Part shown: positions 31,366 to 44,746 of the stretch, in pieces
Layout: every line of letters starts with the position of its first letter
Position numbering within the stretch: the first letter of the stretch is position 1
Source of the DNA: Trileptium ribeirensis
Lineage: Eukaryota; Nematoda; Enoplea; Enoplida; Thoracostomopsidae
Reading direction: 5' to 3'
Assembly: GCA_030248225.1 (NCBI GenBank)
Contig: JASANE010030053.1
Span: forward strand, 1 to 64,000
Length of the DNA stretch: 64,000 bases
Position numbers and translations under genes: made by a program
The notes under the pieces: generated by a model
The model's input: the letters and a program-made list of their open reading frames with translations, nothing else
The model's database searches: none
What the model was told of the DNA's origin: nothing

Positions 31366-32294
31366 TAATCACGCTCCACCAGCCCGAGGTTAGCGGGGTG
31401 ATTTCGCATCTAAAACCGAATCAAAATCTCATGGTTCTGGTATCCGATCGATCCCAGGATTGCTATTACAATATAAATAATATTGATATACTAGTGTGTA
31501 ATTGATTTGCATTGGAATGCGGTACGGATGCGTAGTTGGATGGGCCGGGGACAAGGGGAAAGATTTCACGTTCCATTACAATCTGATTTAACAATTTTGT
31601 TGATTAGATGCTCCAGGGTCGTTTCCGGTGCGCATCCGTCAATGGTACATATTCATGTTTATTGTTGAATAATTGAATGTATACTGTATATGGTGCCAAG
31701 TGTCAGGATGGGTCGGGGTGCTGTGCGAGACCCCCATGACAACAGCGCGTTTTATGGTGATTCGGGATCTAAGGGAAACCTATCCTAACACACAGGGAAA
31801 TGAAGAATTATTGTGCATATATAAATATTTCATGGGGTGCTGTGAGTAGTTGTTTCATATTTTAGGGAACGCTATGAAAATATGACCAAATGACTAAACT
31901 CAACTTAAAAAGGGGTACTTCATGATTTTGTAAATTTTGGGATCTTTTAATAGTTTAAATAAAAGGGGGGTGGTAGCATCGTAATAGGGGATCTTTCAGG
32001 CTTCAAAATTGTTCTTGCGGGTCAACCTAACCCCAACCCGTAAGTACTTATGACCCCCAATCTGGCGTTTAACATCCCAAACTTTACGGTTCTAAATCAC
32101 CACATCTCAAACCAAAACTTCCCGATGTTTGGAGCTCTGTATCTTAATTGGGCCCTATACTAACCATTTCAGTGAAAATCGGGGCCATCCGCCCCAACGG
32201 ATCTCCACAGGATCCCCATAACTCATTTGGGACCCAAAATTTTACTATCGTGCACGCATTAAACGGCCTCTAACGGGCCTTCTAGGGGAACTAC
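31366..32294. repeat. Repeat family B, copy 2 (truncated)
   Basis: It aligns with 27729-28667. It is cut at GAACTAC on the right by LTR A of the minus-strand Gypsy element (starts 32295), whereas copy 1 continues with ATAAAATTTTGGG. Confidence 0.75.
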
Positions 32295-34350
32295 TGTAAC
32301 GAAAGAACAATCGAAATACTAGGGCTTAGGAAACACTAGTTACTCTGGACTTTAGGAAATGTCCGACTGTCGTTACAAAAAAAACGATGAACCCTGATCT
32401 CTAACTCAATGTGCAGTTTAAATCAAATAGCCGCCCCAGAACACTTCTTATCACCTCAGATCCTTCTCTCAATGTGGCCTCTACGCTATAATACTATCAA
32501 ATTATACCCAAACAAAAATATCTCTGAGTAATTATAGACAATCAAATATACGTGACACAACACAATGACTATCTTCGTATCTATTGTGGTTCTCAACAAA
32601 TGCCTCAATAATCGACCAGAAAACAACCAACATCCACCACAGTTATGTATCGTACAAATGATGATCAACAATCTACAACAACAATAAAATAATTCTGTTA
32701 AAACATCGCCAAAGCGAGCAAACGCTCATTATAAATGTTCATCACCATGCTGCAGTGTCTCTATCTGTCTTCTTCCCAAAATAACTTTGTATCGCCTTAA
32801 TTTTCACGAGCCGCGTGACTATCCACAATAATCGCCGAATAATAAGATGCTGAGATGCTGCTCGCGCGAGTAACCGATAAGCAAAGATGCGTCAGTGCCG
32901 TAATATAAATGAACTGAAGCCCAAACTGTTTAATCTGCTAGCGAACCGAAGTAACCAGGTGATACCTCCACAACGTCTAACCCACGAATTTAAGACTGAC
33001 TTACGATAAACGCAGAAGTATGCTAGCGAAACGTCCTATCAACGAACGAACAAAAAAAATCACGCAATATCTAATAACTTGAAAACTGACGAACAACAAA
33101 CGTGCCGCGCAAACTGACGAACTCTACGACTGACGGATAATGTTGGCCCTCATCAAACCGCGTACCAGTTTATATGCTAAAATTTTAGAATGTCAAACCC
33201 AATGTAATTTTAAAAGTGGAATGGTTTTCAGACAGAAGCTTTCCGCTCAGGATGCATTGTATGAAAACTCGTCTTTGATAAATAATTTTCAAAACTAAAT
33301 AATTCAGATGAAATTCGTAAATTAAGCCTATTATTTATAACTCAATTAGAATAAGTTATAAGTACCGAATCTTCCGCATGATATAAAGTGTCATGCTCAC
33401 GATTTGTAGACACAAACAAAAGCTACACTACGTTCATAAGTAAAGTTATACCGAATTGAAATGTCATAATACTCCCCAAATGCCAGTCGTTAATTATAAA
33501 TTTGCATATCGTTCAAAAATTTACAAAGAGCGGATTTCGAGACAACAACAAAATCTGGAACAATTAGATTAACCAAATCTATTAGACAGCGCAAAGTCAT
33601 TACACTACAACAATAAATCTGCATCCCAAAACTTCGTAGATCGAAAAAAATAATAAAGTCCTCCAAGATAAAGTTAAAGAATATAAAAACAATATGTATG
33701 ACCTCCACGCCCCCATACAATATGCATACATATATACACGTAAATTCGTATTTAGGTAATGTCACAAAAGGCTCAATCGAGCACATAGGGAAGATTTGAT
33801 TAAAGACCATTAAGATCAAAACCATAAAATAAATAGATAAACGTCCAGTGTAAAGAGGTGTTCTGTATACATGCAAGCATGCTAGCACAACGCTGTATGT
33901 AAAACATCAAGATATTCAAAACAACAACATTTCTATTATGTATGAAGTAGCAATAACTATTCGGGCATACATTTGTGCTAAAAACATTGAAACACAAGTA
34001 TGTAATAACCAAGGCGGTAGCGTGGTGATTACTATCTAAAAACTAAGCACATTTATTTAATTACAGCACCTTACGTAGAAGAATAGAAGGCTGAATATCT
34101 TAGATGAACAATAGACATGTGCCCCACCAATCTCAAACCGCATGAGAAAGTATCTTTGATTATAAATAAGGAGAAATTGCAAAGCGAGATAGCAAACGAA
34201 TCAGTTACCTATAGAATATATATATACAAATTCTATTTTCGACCATCTATATAGAATTATAGGTATTAGAACATTTGCGTCACAAAAACGTAAGCAATAA
34301 AATTGGAAGACTAAAATTATTATAACAAAATTATAGCTTAATATCGTACA
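32295..34350 (-). repeat. LTR A (distal, 3' LTR in element sense)
   Basis: Plus-strand sequence begins TGTAACGAAAGAAC and ends AATATCGTACA; in element sense the ends are TGTACGATATT and TTTCGTTACA. It is nearly identical to 50111-51718 by eye but ~450 bp longer, because 32622-33095 is absent from the other copy. Contains a GCGAGCAAACGCTC word also found at 29571. Confidence 0.85.
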
Positions 34351-37300
34351 TATGTAACAGGCCCGTTCCGGCCCGTTACGTGTCTTTTACGTGATTTCGA
34401 CGCTGAAACTGGTCAAATGTGCCTCGAATCGCACAAGACATAGTTTATGGGAACAGAACTTTCATGGGTTGCATGGTGCCATGGCCATGGATAATCACTT
34501 TGTGTATTGTCATTGATGTTCTTACTATGCATATGATTTTGTCATTGTCATGTCTTGCCTTTGATATAATTTTGCCACTGCATGATTTCTCTTATAATTA
34601 CATAATTGGACAGGCTCATGCGAGCCCAGAGGAATTGTGATAGGTTAGCTGATCAAGTTTAGGAGGATAAGGAGGGTACGAGAATCTTTGACCAGATTGA
34701 ACAGAAAACTCGAACGGAACTCGACCGTTAGGAAAGGTTTCCACGCTAAAATTTCAAAATTTAGACCGTCCGGGAATAGGAGGCCTTTGACAATTTAAGG
34801 GATCGGAAAGTCATCAAAATCAAGACTATCAATTTTACCTGGTTCAAGCAAACCATAGCCTAATGGTCACGAAAGTAAGCTGAAACAAATGGGTTACGGT
34901 AGTTTCCGATTACTCGGAAACAACGGACGTCGGGCCTGTTTATCTACCCGTAGCCGTCGAACCGTTGATATTTCTCAAAAATGTCTCGAGTACTTTTCGA
35001 TAGAGAATTTTCTGGGCTCTCGAACGAGCTCAAAACATCACAAATCGCTGCAGGATTTCCTGAGATATTCCAGGGACAAACAGGCGAAAGTCCAACTAAC
35101 AGCCATAACTTACGCTAGGTTTGGCTCGTGACCATGGTTCCGAGTGGACATAACCTAGGCTCATATGGAAATATAGTTATGCATATATGTGTGTGTACCT
35201 GTGTGCTACTTGATTTTTCCGTCCCGATACTTCCATTTTTCCGCCCCCACCGGACAGATCCTCCCTTGTTATAGCATCTTGAACGCCCCAGAATGGCTTG
35301 ACCAGCACCCTAACAACTGGTTTTTCTTATAACCGTCTGATCATTGATTGAACGTATGCGCGTTTTTAAGTGGTCTACCCACTTAGGCACCTGACGAGGC
35401 CTGGCGGGTCTCGACCTGACCAATCATCACAACGTTATATTACTCATTTCCCTGTTTTGTAATTTACTACGAAAATTCGACATAAAATTCCATCCGTTTA
35501 TACCAACTCCGTATTTGACCCCAGACCCTAAATGCGCTCACGCGACCCCTCATTCTACTCGCCTGCTTCTAGCGAGTTCAACGATATCCCGCGGGTCTCC
35601 GCCCGACTCCTTGCTAGCCCGTCATAACCCGTCAAAGTGCTCCCAATTCGGCATACCGACTGAAAGTGGGCACGAACCAACCGAAAATTTATTCCTAACT
35701 CGAAAGTAGGCAAATCGTCCCTCATTGTATTCACCACGTCGAGACCTCTCCAAAAATGCCCGGCGAGCTTCCGTCCGTTGCCCCGTTAGCCGGGGACGGC
35801 CGACAAAAGCGCCCCCACCACTATCAACACTCTCTCTATCCGTCGTGATTTTAGGGCCCTTCTAACCGCTGCCGTTAAGGCAGGGAAATCAAATCGCCTT
35901 CCCAAGGCGAGTTCAATGATGTCCGGCGGACGTCGCTCCGCCCAACCTTTAGCGCGGGAGAGCCCGCTGAAACCCTGTATACTAATATATGTCGGAACCC
36001 AAAATTGGGTCCCGACCCGCCACTGCGTCTACCCCCCTCGTGTTTGGTATCGTTCGGCCCCGTTCTTCGTCCAGGGACCGAATTGCGCCCCAGCCCTTCG
36101 AAAATCCCTCGGGAACCCCCTGTCCCGCTCCCTTCCCGTGCCCCTTCTTTTCCGCTCTTTCTTTTTCTTTTCCTCTCTCTCTCTAACCGACTTCGTTGGT
36201 CGGTTGTCGCTGTTGTTGTCGTCGCGGTTGTGTTGTGTTTGTCGTTGTTGTTGTGTTTGCTGTGTGGTTGTGCTGTTGTTGTTGTTGTTCTGCGTGTTTC
36301 TGGTGTGAACTTGAGCGACCTTTCTGCCGCTCAGGTCGCCTGTGTGTCTCATGTGTAGTGTGTGTTTATGTGCTCATGAGTATTGTATGTATATGTGTAT
36401 GTATGTATGGATATAGAGATACATATATGTATATGTATATATATATAGTATATAAGGATTTGACAAAAAACAGGACACGTAGGGACAAGACGTACAAAAC
36501 GACGTTAAATTTATAAGTTTTACGGACGACTGGACTAGGATAACTAGGAGGGACGGGGTGTATGTTTAGGGACCACCCGTAGGCTCCGGGAGTTCCTGAA
36601 TAGGACCCCCGATAGCCCAACGGATACATAGGAATGTGCTGCGCCCCAGAACACGAAATAAGCTCGTTCCTACCTTCGGTTCCCCCCCTTCGGGACGTCC
36701 AAAGACGACCTGTCGGGATATTTGAAAAGCCATTAGCTAGGAATGTTAGGAATGTTTGGCTTTATCTTTTAAGCCAACATATAAACGTGCAATGTTTGGT
36801 AGTAAGATTTAGCCCCAGATGGCCTCTAAATAAGCTTAATTACGTGATGGATGACGCAGCTAACGCGCTAAATAGCTGGAATTTGACCTCAAATCGGTGA
36901 GTTAGCTGGGGGAAATTTGATGGATGAGGACCAGAAGACAAATCTGTCCTGAAATGAGGACAGATTTCCAGCATAATCCAAGTATTTTATATGAAAACAT
37001 TCAAAATTTTAAATTTGACGGGTGACCCAACCATTTTTGAAGAACAGTTGGGGGGATAACAGTCGATTTAGGATTAGGTAATAGGTTTAAGAGATCTGAG
37101 TAATGATCTTCAGATCTATTCTTGACGTAATTTTAAAAGTTACGCTGGAATTTGTGCTAAAACTCACAGATGGTCGACCTCCGAGTATTCGGAGGGTTCA
37201 AATTTGATGTCGGCGATTTTCGATTGAAGCCGACTCTCTCTAAAGGGGACCCAGGGATTACGATAGCTGTCAAAAATAAAATCTTGGGAATTTTTCGATT

Positions 37301-37687
37301 GGGCGGTTTGAACTCGAAAAAGTGGGCGTTAAAAGACCATCGCTGATTGGATGGCGACAATATCGCCATCCTTCAACACAGCTGAAAATTTTGAGGCGAC
37401 GACTACCGCGTCGTCTCTTCGAATCAGTTCGACTTCGGCAGCGCGGAGTTCGGTCGATTTTACTGACCGGCTCCGACGCTTGAATTTATTATATGGTTTC
37501 GCAGCTTTTGTTACTCTTTCGTGTTTATCTTTTTCCACTTGCGTTTGGAATGGGATTCGACCGACGGAGGACCCGCGTAGACAACTTTCGTCTCGCGGAA
37601 GGGGACTAGCTATCGCTGTCCCGGATCAAAGGTTGTAAGTCAGGAAGAGAATCGAGTGAATGGGGGTTTATTTTCCCCAGAGCAAAA
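34351..37687. other. Nested repeat DNA, no gene recognised
   Basis: It starts just inside LTR A with TGTAACAGGCCCG at 34353, a possible LTR start. A 26-bp near-perfect palindrome lies at 35991-36016. Pyrimidine-rich DNA (36130-36185), a TTG/GTT microsatellite (36200-36300) and TATG/TATA runs (36370-36450) produce low-complexity ORFs at 35916-36516 that I do not accept. Confidence 0.45.
36195..36455. repeat. GTT/TTG and TATG microsatellites
   Basis: TTGTTG-type triplets run from ~36200 to 36295 and GTATGTATATG-type repeats from ~36380 to 36450. Confidence 0.85.
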
Positions 37688-40600
37688 TGTAACAGACCGT
37701 TGGAATTTGATTAGTTGTCGCACGATTTTACCCTCGATAGCTTGACCAGACGCCCGTCGGAGGACGTCTTGTTTTCGCACGTCATCTGAGTACACTTTTA
37801 CCTGTGTTTTGACCAACCTCCTCGAGTCGAATTCCGTTTAGGCATCGCGAGCGAATGCACGGAGGGTATTAGGTTGTGAACATAAAAGTCGAAGTCCTTC
37901 TGATTCCCCGTAGTCATAGGTAAGGCAAATCGAAATGGACGCTTCTCGTCCATGTTTTACATGATGTGTTGCTCTTGAGTTAGGGTAGTTGAATTTTTCC
38001 TGAGCTGACCACGGTAAAATTTCCCTGATTATTTGTAGGAACAGGCCAACTTGTTCATGTTTATAGTTTACAAATTTATAGCTTAGTGGACCGTTCGATG
38101 CTCATGCCGCTGCTTGAGCTCGGACTGACGTTGTAGTTATTGACGGAGGATCAGCCTCCGTCGGGCTTTAGGAAGCCCCAAAATTTCATTTATCAGGATG
38201 AGTTAAGAAAATTTGGGGAATTCAAAAGACTGAACAAATTTTAGGAATCTCAGCTTAAGCATAAGGTATTGGCACTCCGAAAGGAGCGATACTTTTTATA
38301 CAGTCTTAGTGCGATTTTGCCAGCATCCGATTTGCTCTCTAGCCAGACGGTTATCACCAGCACTGCCTAAGGACCAGCTACCGACGTCACGAGTCCTCGA
38401 CAGCCCCTCATGACTGAACTTACTATGCGCTTGTAAAAGATATTACTTCCCCATGTTCGCTACGAAATCGTCTTGGCTCAACTATTAAGCTTACTAACGC
38501 TCATCATAGCGCGTAGACGTGGTTAAGCTCGGCGATAGTAAGTAGGAATAACTTCCCCGTACTAAAACGAACCAACCGCATGGTTAGTGATCACAATCCA
38601 CCACTGAGCCCGCTTCCAAAAGCCCGGCACCATGCCCCGCTCTGAAACAGCGGAAATGGACTATAACATCCTCTTTTCAATAAAGAAAAAATAGCGACAT
38701 CTCGCGAATCCTCTTGACCCCAAACCGAGCAAGTGCAAAACCCCGTTTTCTTTTTGGAGCGACTAGATCGCTGAGTTTGAGCAGTTTTCTATTTTACCAC
38801 TGGTTGCCCGTTAGGCTATGTACTATGTATGCCCTTGCCTTGATTTTTGTCGTTTTGTATCTCTCCTTTTTTCTTTTTCCCTTGTTGAGTTTCGATCCTG
38901 CACGGGGAATTCAAGCCCGCTGCAGAGATTTCAGTACTATCCACTCGACTATCGAGTTCTGACAAAATTTCTTAAAATTTTAGTGATAACTCGACTACAC
39001 AATTTCGCTAGTGCAGTCGAGACACTGTACACTTTCGATGCGTACAGTGTACTAGGATCTTAAAGCGAGTACGATAGAGAGAGGACGGCTAAGACAACGG
39101 CAACACAGGAAACAAAAGAAACAAAGCAAGAGAAGAAAAGAGAAAGAAACCAACCAAAGAAACAACAGCCCAAAAAAGGGGAAGCAGACGCGTCCAAGGG
39201 CGGAGCGCCCCGTGTCCCCTACGCCCAGGCCAAACGCACCCCACCGTGCCAACTTGGTCCCGATTAGAACATGGGTACAAACACCCGCTCAAAACGACTA
39301 GAACATATTGGTCGCCTATGAAACCACCCAGGATGGCATTTGTTCGTGCCCCTCTCGTGTAGGCTGCCGAAAAGCGACAAGCGACGAGGAACGACCCGTT
39401 AACGTGAGTAAAACGACGCTTCCGACAAATAGTAAGTAGTCTAACTATTACTCCACTACCGAAATCAACCCTCACCGTTATAGGCTCACCTTACGTGAAT
39501 TTTAAGAACCCGGGATAATCAAACTCGCGGCCGGACCACTGGAAGCAATAGGACCAAAGCAATTGGAAAGTAGTGCAAAGGTTGGTTTTAAGGACGAAAC
39601 GTTGTGAGGGGCTCGATAGGGACGGTGGACAGGATTTGTAGGATCAGGAATGTACTCTGGATGGAGGTTATTTGTCGTCTGTGCACCTGACTATTCTGAA
39701 TACAGCGTTCATATTGTAATGTTTCTTGGTGATCGCCCATTCGAAATATCACTGCCGAATTTTCATAACCATGTCTCGGACGTATCCTAAGCGGTCAGTT
39801 TAATATAATTATGCCTCATATTGTACTACGGATTTAAGTTTGACCGGACGATAGCTCTCGCCTTTGCCAATTCATCCAATTAGTGTTCGTTCGTTTAGGC
39901 ATGTCGTGCGTGCAGCTCGTAATCGTACCGCTGTTGCCGCGAGCCTAACTCTCTTGCCTGTGCCTTGCTAGCGCCCCGTCTACTCCACGTGGCGCCCCGT
40001 TTTCTTATTCCCCTCTTGTCGTAATTTCCGTTGAGTACTTGTAGCTCCGCGTCTTATCAAGAGCGAACTTCAAAGCACGCCAGAACGCCTGCCCCGAGCT
40101 ATAACTGAATTAGTTAATACTGATATCGCACATTTCGGGTACGGATTTTTGGCCCGGCATTGCCGGGATCACATTTGCACGAACCGACCCTCCCCCGTTT
40201 CGGGACATAGACAAAGGAACGAACGACCGAATTGGCAGAGTATCGCCTTATTAATTTATCGTGTGATGTTGACATTTTCGTTCGCTCATACTTAACCGCT
40301 ATTGTATAGTACCTCTAGTAAACTCTTGAAAATTATTTGATGTGTCCAGCGTTGTTGATCTCTTAGCGTAATAAGGACGTCCAAGTGGACGGGCCGACCC
40401 TTCGTGCCCCGGCTTGCAGACGAAAAGACCCCAAGCCCTGACACGAGCGGTCCGCCGCCAATATTCACCTGTTTGGGTAATGTATTGCGGCGAGAGTAGT
40501 CCACCAAATTACTTATCAAACTCATTGGCTCAATAGTCACACTCACACGAAAGGTAAAATTTACTAGGAAGACATTATCATTCGACACTAACACACTCCA

Positions 40601-42512
40601 AGTCATCACGTTACAAAATAGATAGTCCGATGTTAAACGTTCCAGGGCATGTCGGAACCCTGTGGGGGCCACAGAGGCTACAAAGAATAAAGTGCTCAAC
40701 CAAGAATAAACTCAGTGGAACTCAAAGTTTACCTAGCAAACCTAAACTATCACGCGTTTTACCTTGGATCATGCTAGACAAAACAACTTCCTTTAGATTA
40801 GGATAGGGAATATCGATTAGACATTATGACCTGTGAGCAGGTTTCGGTGTCAACCTCCCTGGGGGACCTCAGTGATCATACCAGGATACTAGACACGTGC
40901 GCAACCAATCGGGCGGGGTCCGAACACACCCCGTGAAGAGCGCCTGCGGCCTGCTAAGCTCCGTAACTTCTTGGGTCTGACCAAGAAAAGTGGCTAAGTC
41001 GTGAAACATATGGTCCACCCTTGAGGTTATGATAGCCGGGGTCGCAAGGGCATGGTGTTAGGAAGTTGCGCCATGCAGCTGCGTCACCGTTATTACATCG
41101 TTGGGGGCCACGCCGTGAGGCGTCTGTTCTGTTTCAATGACCGCAACAATGATAACCGCCACTAAGAACTTTGAATTTTTACGCTTTAACTGCTATGAAC
41201 AACCTTTTTTGTTGACTCTAATCTCCTATTTTCGTGGACCTCTCGCAATCCGAAAGCTTCAGGTGCCTATTTTTGAACGGTTCACCAGTTACCTTGTATG
41301 TGTACTTTAACCTTTGGATGTTTGATTTGTATTGTGCCCATGTTACCGTTATTTGTCTTACGCCGGTCCTGGTATGCTTCATCGGTTTCCGTGTTCGTCA
41401 CGTGGATCCGTGTTGCGGTCTATGACTCCACCACGCGCGCTGACCTCACACACAGCTATATCCAACTCGACGGGCACAATTTCAGGAATTGCCTACTTGC
41501 GTTGTGTTCTAATTTGCCTAATTAATTAACCTACTAATCAATATCATTGTGTATATTTACTCGCCTGTGACTCCGTCATTTTAAAGTATCTACACGTCAC
41601 CAGTACCTCGGCACAACGACTCTCGTTTTATTGGTATATTGACTGCGTCTTATTGCGGCAGAACCACGGATCGTTATTGACTCTGTGACGTTTATTCGCC
41701 GAACTGTTACAGACCGTACAATTACCCTTATCGACTGTTGCTCAAGTTGAATCGTTTGCTATTCCGGGCCTACGGGACATTGTATACTGCCCCTGCGTCC
41801 GTTCGACAGCCAGACCGTCGATTTAACTGCGGGACTGTTACACGACACTGACATTCGTTGTGCCGGCCGCGTTTGGTGGATAATCGCTGATCGTTTCACG
41901 GGGACAATCTATTTGGACAATCCTCCATCATAATGTCGGAACGTTCTCGCGCATTACTGGCCTCCGCCGAAGGGTAGTGGACATTATCGACTGGATACTG
42001 TAATCTTTGTTTTATATTCTTTTTATTTGTTTGCTAATTTTTGTAACTTTTCTCGCTTATTAGTTTAACTGTGCGACATTAATTGCTTTTCTATTTTAAT
42101 GCTTTTGGCTCTTATCTAACTTATTGTGTACACTACTGTTTTTGTCTGCTTATAACTACTTTGTTTAACGTGATAATTTTCTTTCTGGTTCGTAACCGCT
42201 ACTTTGCTTCGCTTGTTGACGTTTGGAGAAGGTTAAGTGGCTCACGTCGCTGATCAGGACCGTTGGGTTATTCGGATACCAGTGAAAACACGTTCAGAGA
42301 AATCGTACAGTTGTGAGTCATCTAAGATTTTACGGCCATTGAGATTTAGTAACGCTAACTTTTGTGCGCCCCATTAAATCATATCAGAACGTGCCTAAAT
42401 ATTGATCGCATCCAATCGCCCGTACTCTAATCAGTGGCCTTACTGCTGATTTGTTTTACACGTTTTCATCTACCCAAACACGCACTAGTATTGAGTAAGT
42501 GTGATTAGGACG
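37688..42512. other. Nested repeat DNA upstream of the gag remnant
   Basis: TGTAACAGACCG at 37688 is another candidate LTR start; CTGTTACA at 41705 and 41827 could be matching ends, but no second copy is available to prove it. A purine-rich run lies at 39060-39180 and a diverged copy of repeat block C at 40835-41130. No gene is supported; this is probably LTR plus 5' untranslated DNA of the element whose gag starts at 42513. Confidence 0.4.
40835..41130 (+). repeat. Repeat block C, diverged copy
   Basis: ACCTGTGAGCAGGTTTCGG, CCTGGGGGACCTCAGTG, TACTAGACACGTG, CGGCCTGCTAAGCT and ATGATAGCCGGGGTCGC follow the same order as in 30985-31365, with many substitutions. Confidence 0.65.
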
Positions 42513-44739
42513 ATGGACCCTAACGTCGATCATAACGGAGACTTGGGAACCGACGACTTCCTTGGCTGGACTGACGGACATATGGAGGACGACTTACGTG
42601 CCAGGCCCCGACGTGCCGCCGGCACTAGTGAGCGACCGCTCACTCCCCCGCCCCGACCTCCTGGACAACTTCGTCGAGGAGAAACACCCGAATCACCTGG
42701 ACTGGATACAAATACTGCTAACGCCATCCTGCACCACCTGACTAACCAACCAGCTGGTCCCCCTATGATCCCTTTGAGAGATATGCTAACTTTCGATGGG
42801 AAACCGGGAGGCCAGGACTTCGAGGACTGGGTTCGGATGTACAATCGCCTCGCCAACGCCAATGGTTGGGACGATCGTCGGAAATTAATTTGCGTACCAG
42901 CTCTCTTGCGTGAACCGGCAAGGGAGGCCTTTAAGGGCCTTCCACCGGGAAAACGCCAAAGTTTTCTAGGATTGGTCGCTAATTTACGCTTTTTGTTCTC
43001 ATCGTCGCGCCGCCCTGAGAAATCATTGTCGGGACTGTGCACCCGACAACAAGGAGCGAATGAGCCAGTAGCCAGTACGGTTTAGAGTTGCAGAAGTTGT
43101 GTGATCGCGCTTTCCCCGACATGGAAGATGAACAGCGGGACACGATGCTTCGTATGTTTTTCAACGAGGTTTACGACCTGAGGTGCGTAGGCAGGTCCTC
43201 AACCAGATACACGAGTGAGAGACATTTCGGGATACTGTGGGTGTTGCTAAGCGATACGAGGACGCTAGCGCTGCGTGCCCTGAGCCAGACGCGCCCGTCG
43301 CTAGTAAGCCTCGTGCCAAAACCGTAAACTCCTTACTTGAGGAAGGAGGTGAAGGCCTGATCACACAGCTTCAAAACATGATGGAGGAACATCGTAAGGC
43401 GAACAATAATAACAGCGATACTATAAGTCGGTTGCTGGATGTAATTGATAAACGGGTCGAGAGCCCGCGCTAGCTTAATGCTCTAGCGCCGCCGTTTGTG
43501 CCCGGCTCACCTGCCGCGCCCCCGTGTTTGCCGATACCGCATATTATTTGCTATCGCTGTGGAGAACCAGGACACGTCATGCGTGAATGCCCGTATAATG
43601 TGCGTTACCCGCCTGCTGCGAATGGTGCGCCGCGCAATGTTGACCCCGCCCCAGCCTATGCATCCGGAGCTGCGCGTCGAGAGCCAGGGCAGCAAGGACT
43701 AAGAAATGGCGTGGGTGCCTACCCACGAAACTATAACTTTAATGCGGGCCGAGGAGGCCCACCGCCGCAGTTTCGGCGAGCCGAAAACGAAAACGGATAT
43801 CGGAATAATTCCGGGTGGAACAATCCACCCAATGCGGTAATGCGACCTAGTGGCCCGAGTCAAGCGGGACCGCAATATGGTCGACCACCGCCGGGATTCG
43901 CTAATAACGATAATCGCAGAAATGGAGAATATGCCGCCAACCGCCCAGTTGATAACTATAACAACAGGCCGGCTCAGGCCTACGGATATCAACGGGCCCA
44001 AGGCGAACGACCCCAACCTAATAGAGGCATGGGGCCCCAGCAGCCGCAGCCTGGTCGATTTTATTCACGGGACGACAACAACCGGAACAGCGGTGCTGTA
44101 CCGCGCCGGCGATACCAGTTAAATTGTAGCGCATCGCAAGGTAATGGAAATAGAGAACCAAGCCCAGCCACCACTCATCGCTTAGAGGTACTCAGCCGTG
44201 AGCTCGGTATGATTCAGGGCAAACTCGGGCATAGTGAACCAACGGGACGAGTAAACGCTATTGCGAGTAAAGACGAACCACAATATGACGACGACGGATA
44301 TTTGGTAAATCGACATGACGACCGGGACGATTTTGAGATGATGGAAGGACTTGTTGAGAGACACCTAAACGTGATCACGTCCACTTCGTGGGCTGATGCC
44401 GCGCGTCTTCCACGGAGCCGTGATCTAGTTCAGGGTATGGACAGCCCCGGACTTATGGAATTGTGCCCTAGGGACTTGGACGACGAACAATACGGAATTG
44501 AACTGGCTAACACTGTATATAGCAAAGAAAATACAAAACACCAAAAAGAGGGATACTTGGAAGAGGGATTGTCTATGTTATGTGTGGATGCACCCAGCGC
44601 GGGTGTTAACCCACGTGTATATATGTCCGCGAGCGAAGTAAATGGCAAGCAGCGAGGCGCGCGAAGGATCGATCAATCGAACTATCCGGCCCTGCGAGGG
44701 CTTGGAACGAACGAACGAACTTTAACCGCAGTGAAGTAA
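42513..44739 (+). pseudogene. gag: Retrotransposon gag, frameshifted
   Basis: The first frame (42513-43085, ATG at 42513; an upstream GTG at 42501 is not needed) has a Pro/Arg-rich start, then DMLTFDGKPGGQDFEDWV and a capsid-like helical stretch (PALLREPAREAFKGLP) typical of Ty3-type Gag. The protein then shifts frame near 43080 (QKLCDRAFPDMEDEQ) and again near 43200 (VAKRYEDASAACPEP), and meets a TAG at 43471-43473. The third frame continues to 44739 with an intact zinc knuckle CYRCGEPGHVMREC and a long Asn/Gly/Pro/Arg-rich tail. No protease or RT follows. Two frameshifts and one stop show this copy is dead, or read with frame changes I cannot verify. Confidence 0.75.
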
Positions 44740-44746
44740 TGGTAGT

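Noticed and set aside
35916..36516. Several overlapping ORFs rich in Val, Cys, Ser and Leu
   Set aside because: They arise from pyrimidine-rich DNA and GTT/TTG and TATG microsatellites.
40419..40432. GACGAAAAGACCCC, similar to a conserved large-subunit rRNA segment
   Set aside because: The flanking sequence does not follow rRNA; a 14-base match in 64 kb of varied DNA is not enough.
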